Positions 61,131 through 64,000 of a DNA stretch of 64,000 bases are shown in pieces. The notes beneath the pieces were generated by a model. That model had not been told where the DNA came from and did no database searches. It saw only the letters and a program-made list of their open reading frames with translations. The DNA lies in the NCBI GenBank assembly GCA_015143295.1, contig CM026552.1:60754944-60818943 (forward strand). Direction: 5' to 3'. Made by a program: the position numbers and the translations under genes. Origin of the DNA: Tetracentron sinense (Eukaryota; Streptophyta; Magnoliopsida; Trochodendrales; Trochodendraceae). How positions within the stretch are numbered: the first letter of the stretch is position 1; every line of letters starts with the position of its first letter.

Positions 61131-61431
61131 AATCCTGAGAACGACAATACACATGAGTCTAACTTGGATACACATTTAGTAACAATTTTGCAATTCACTC
61201 AATACATATTTGCTAAGCATAGATAATGCATACATGGTTTGCATAACAATGTCATAACATACAATCCGTGTCTCTAGCGTTAGGGCTCTAAGTTTGGTTG
61301 AAGTTCAATCAGTTTTCACTAAGACTAACTTGGTAGTCTATACTTGGAATACAACTTTTTCGTATGACCCTAATGCCTTGTTCAATCATAGTATCAAAAA
61401 CTAAGTAACCCTAGGGACTCTAATGCCTAGA

Positions 61432-61443
61432 GCTCTGATACCA
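61432..61443 (-). other. primer-binding site (initiator tRNA-Met), element K
   Basis: The minus strand reads TGGTATCAGAGC four bases after the end of LTR K. It proves that K is a 5' LTR rather than a solo LTR. Confidence 0.9.
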
Positions 61444-61447
61444 CTTC

Positions 61448-63673
61448 TGTCACGCCCCAAAATACCCCCTAGGAGTTAAGGGATACTTTAGAGGTGACTA
61501 TTCGTACCTGCCAAACCATCTTGTGATGAACAAGGCTAACATAATGCAATAGCAATAATAATTAGAGTACGGAAGCTATAACATGAGTGCGGAAGCGTAA
61601 ACCAAATTTTTTTCTTTCTATATAAGGTAGTCTGTATTCCAAGTTTATACACATAACATATGAAGTTAAAGGTGAACATGCCCACCTATCTAAATATTAA
61701 AATACAAAAAGAACTATTGAGCCCACTATGCTCAACAGTAATCTAAGTAAGGCCAAACGTCGCGGTCTCTATCCTCCTACAACTATATAGGGATAAGAGG
61801 CTCTCTCTCCTCAACATACTCTTCCTCAACCCAAGGCTCGGGGTTGAGGGCTTCCTCGGTACCTGCCGACATAAAAGTACGGTTATAGTCCATCACATCA
61901 ATAATGGCAATAACGATTACACAAGGCAACAAGATATAGTCCATCACATCAATTTAAACAAATAATAGCAGCATATGACGATAGCATTGAAAGTAAAGCA
62001 ATATGATAATCTTGACATGCTTGAATGAATGTGGAAAACTACGATAAAACTTGTACTTTAAAATCATGTCTTATACTTGAAAATAGTCTTTCGTGTTTCT
62101 TTCAAAACTTGCTTGTCATGTTCTTGACTTGACTTGCTTCTTTACTTGTGGCCCAGAGGTTAGTGCCCTTGAACCAACTTGTAAGCCGGGAACATAAGTT
62201 CCTTTCAGCGAAATATATATATAGAAAAGGTACACCAACCTCCTTGTCTTATTTTCTTGTGGGCCAGGTATGACATATCTTGCGATATGCCCTAACCTTA
62301 ACTGGCCCGATGTCCGGCTTTATCAATCATGCTTGTTTTCCTTGTGAGCCAGGTATGACATATCCTAGGGATATGCCCTACCCTTGACCGGCCCGATATA
62401 CGGCTTTATCATGCGTATTGTAAATCAGAATTCTTGTTCTTGTTTTGTTTATCATATACATATACTTTTAGAAAAAACTGGTTCATGCATGCATGCGTGT
62501 GTGTGTGTAGCAATTGTAGTAATCATGTAGACCTATATGTCATGAGGGATGGTGCATAGTATATCAATTTCTAACATAAGCATGTAAGAATTTAGATGAC
62601 ATAAATATACATTTGATCAAGGTTATGAATTTGGAGGAAACTACACCTATTCATGCTTTCATATTCTTCATTGATTGGCAAACTTCTCATTTAGGCATTT
62701 AATCAAACACATGGCATGCAACATTTCATTTCTTCTTTTTAGTGCATACATTCCATCAAAACATCAAGGTGTGTTCATTATTTGTAAGATACCTTTCCAC
62801 CATTTTTCATTGCACACATCACACCACATCAACACAGCATCCAATCGCCTCAACCCATTCACCTCCACATCCACATCCACATCCAATCCATTTATCTTGT
62901 TTATTTTAGGGAAAATAGCATATTTCAATCAAAAAGGGAAAAATAGGGGTGATTCAATACACATTCATTTAAGAATTCCTAAGTTATTAGCAAAGTAGTT
63001 AGTAGGGTGTACTAACCTTGAAAACAAAAAGAGAAAAACCCTTGAAAATGTCGTGAAAAACGCTACCCTAGCTTGGAAAGAACTCCACAAGAGCTTGAGA
63101 CTTGGGCTTGAAGAAATCCAAGCTTTGTGATGATCTAGGGTTTTCAAACCCTTGATTCTCTCAAGTTGACACCCTCTCTCAAAATATGATGCCTTAGGGT
63201 TTATGAACTCTTATGGTTCGAGCAAGCCTTTATAGGCAAGGGTAGAATGCCCAAAAGACGAAAAAGCCCATAATGAAATTTCTGCAAAAGCGCGAAAGAC
63301 CGAGCGATCGGTGTTTTTGACCAAGCGATCGGTTGAAAACACCATCTCTGGAATTTTTCCCCATACAAAATTTTGGGCCAGCCGATAGACACCGATTGAT
63401 CGGTTGTAGACCGATTGATTGCTAGTTTGGACCGAGCGATCGGTGATCTGCAAATTTTTGACACTGAGTCCATTTTACTGTTTCGGCCATAACTTTTGTC
63501 TCGTTCATCGGATTTTGACGATTCAACTTACATTGGATTCGTCATTCGAAGGGAAACATTTTTAGCATTTTAGAAATTTCAAATTCTTCTTTATTTATTA
63601 ATTGGACTATGTGGAAGGCCAATTGGTTATGAGAACACTATTCATTAGGTACGAAAAGTTTCGGGGTGCTACA
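61448..63673 (-). repeat. LTR K, 5' LTR of a Ty3/gypsy element
   Basis: 2226 bp. Plus strand from TGTCACGCCCC to GGGGTGCTACA. The same family as solo LTRs A-J, with small ORF, repeat block (about 62150-62420), AAGGTTAGTACACCC block (about 63017, inverse) and palindrome array (about 63295-63450). Its outer end is inserted in a copia LTR (63674-63882). Confidence 0.9.
61732..61872 (-). other. conserved LTR small ORF, copy K (broken)
   Basis: 46 codons with two in-frame stops in the second half. The core P-W-V-E-E-E-Y-V-E-E and the end W-P-Y-L-D-Y-C remain. Confidence 0.35.
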
Positions 63674-63882
63674 ATTGCAGAACCTTGTGAACAATATCTT
63701 TGTGTTTGCTTTCTCTAACTCTTCTCTATACTTTATTGTTTTGAGTACTTGTGTAAAATTTCATATCTTCCATTCCCTTTTAATTAGTAAAATTGAAATT
63801 CAACTTAAGGGAATAAGAATAATTTTTAATTTGCCATAGACCCTATTCGCCCCCCTCTAGGGTCCAAATCTTGGGCAACAAC
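63674..63882 (+). repeat. copia LTR 3' end, same family as element P
   Basis: Collinear with 38073-38282, for example ATCTTTGTGTTTGCTTTCTC and CTTGGGCAACA. No primer site follows, so it is a solo or truncated LTR whose 5' part was displaced by element K. Confidence 0.75.
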
Positions 63883-64000
63883 TTTAACTTCATTCAACAT
63901 ATAAATTACAAATTACATTCTCCTATATATAGCCACTAGCAAGTGGAATGTGCGATGCACGTGAGAGCGAGGGAAAGGAGTTAACCATAATTAATAGGAG
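63883..64000. other. right window edge
   Basis: No gene. Contains CGATGCACGTGAGAG, a string often seen in plant repeats, too short to assign. Confidence 0.3.

Overview
The window is repeat-rich nuclear DNA from a flowering plant. It contains one convincing cellular gene and, around it, layer upon layer of retrotransposon debris. Plant nuclear origin is shown by a spliced KORRIGAN-type endoglucanase, initiator-tRNA-Met and Ogre-type primer-binding sites, Ty3/gypsy and Ty1/copia fragments, and Mutator-like and hAT-like non-autonomous DNA elements. I saw no tRNA, rRNA, CRISPR or bacterial-type operon. I cannot name the species.

Gene: a six-exon gene on the minus strand (20526-29376) encodes a complete 618-residue membrane-anchored GH9 endo-1,4-beta-glucanase (KORRIGAN/GH9A class). 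All five introns have GT-AG ends and the spliced frame is uninterrupted. Intron 3 is about 5.8 kb and holds old, diverged direct repeats. Intron 2 holds a foldback MITE. A 1.33 kb Mutator-like foldback element with a perfect 9-bp target-site duplication sits about 0.7 kb upstream of the start codon.

Repeats: one family of about 2.2-2.7 kb, TG...CA-bounded Ty3/gypsy LTRs occurs at least 12 times (labelled A-L, O). Most are solo LTRs with perfect 5-bp target duplications (ATTAG, TGTGC, GAGAC, TGCAC, TTAGT, AAATT). Copy K still has its tRNA-Met primer site and a decayed Ty3/gypsy gag, which identifies the family. Between 40028 and 47525 three copies are nested (H in G in F). Copies I and J sit in a copia LTR remnant. 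Two Ogre/Tat-type remnants with a DUF7745/plant-mobile-domain-like ORF1 lie in opposite orientation near the two ends (1781-8527 minus; 55520-59160 plus). A third Ogre/Tat gag fragment is at 52650-53801. A copia element with LTR, primer site and decayed gag spans 36894-39405.

Most unusual signal: the solo LTRs share three modules that simple decay does not explain. (1) A small acidic reading frame of 35-46 codons follows a hairpin and starts ATGTCGGCAGG. It carries a P-W-x-E-E-E-Y core and usually ends in Y-Y or W-P-Y-x-D-Y-C; it is uninterrupted in 9 of 11 copies, including very diverged ones. (2) An array of CpG-containing palindromes lies upstream of the TATA box, and its palindromic word differs from copy to copy (GATCGATC, GGTCGACC, TCGTCGACGA, ACGATCGT). 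The same architecture, and in one case the same word, occurs in copia LTRs. (3) A hairpin-forming minisatellite sits at a fixed place but has a copy-specific sequence. Together these look like an undescribed regulatory or coding layout of an LTR family.
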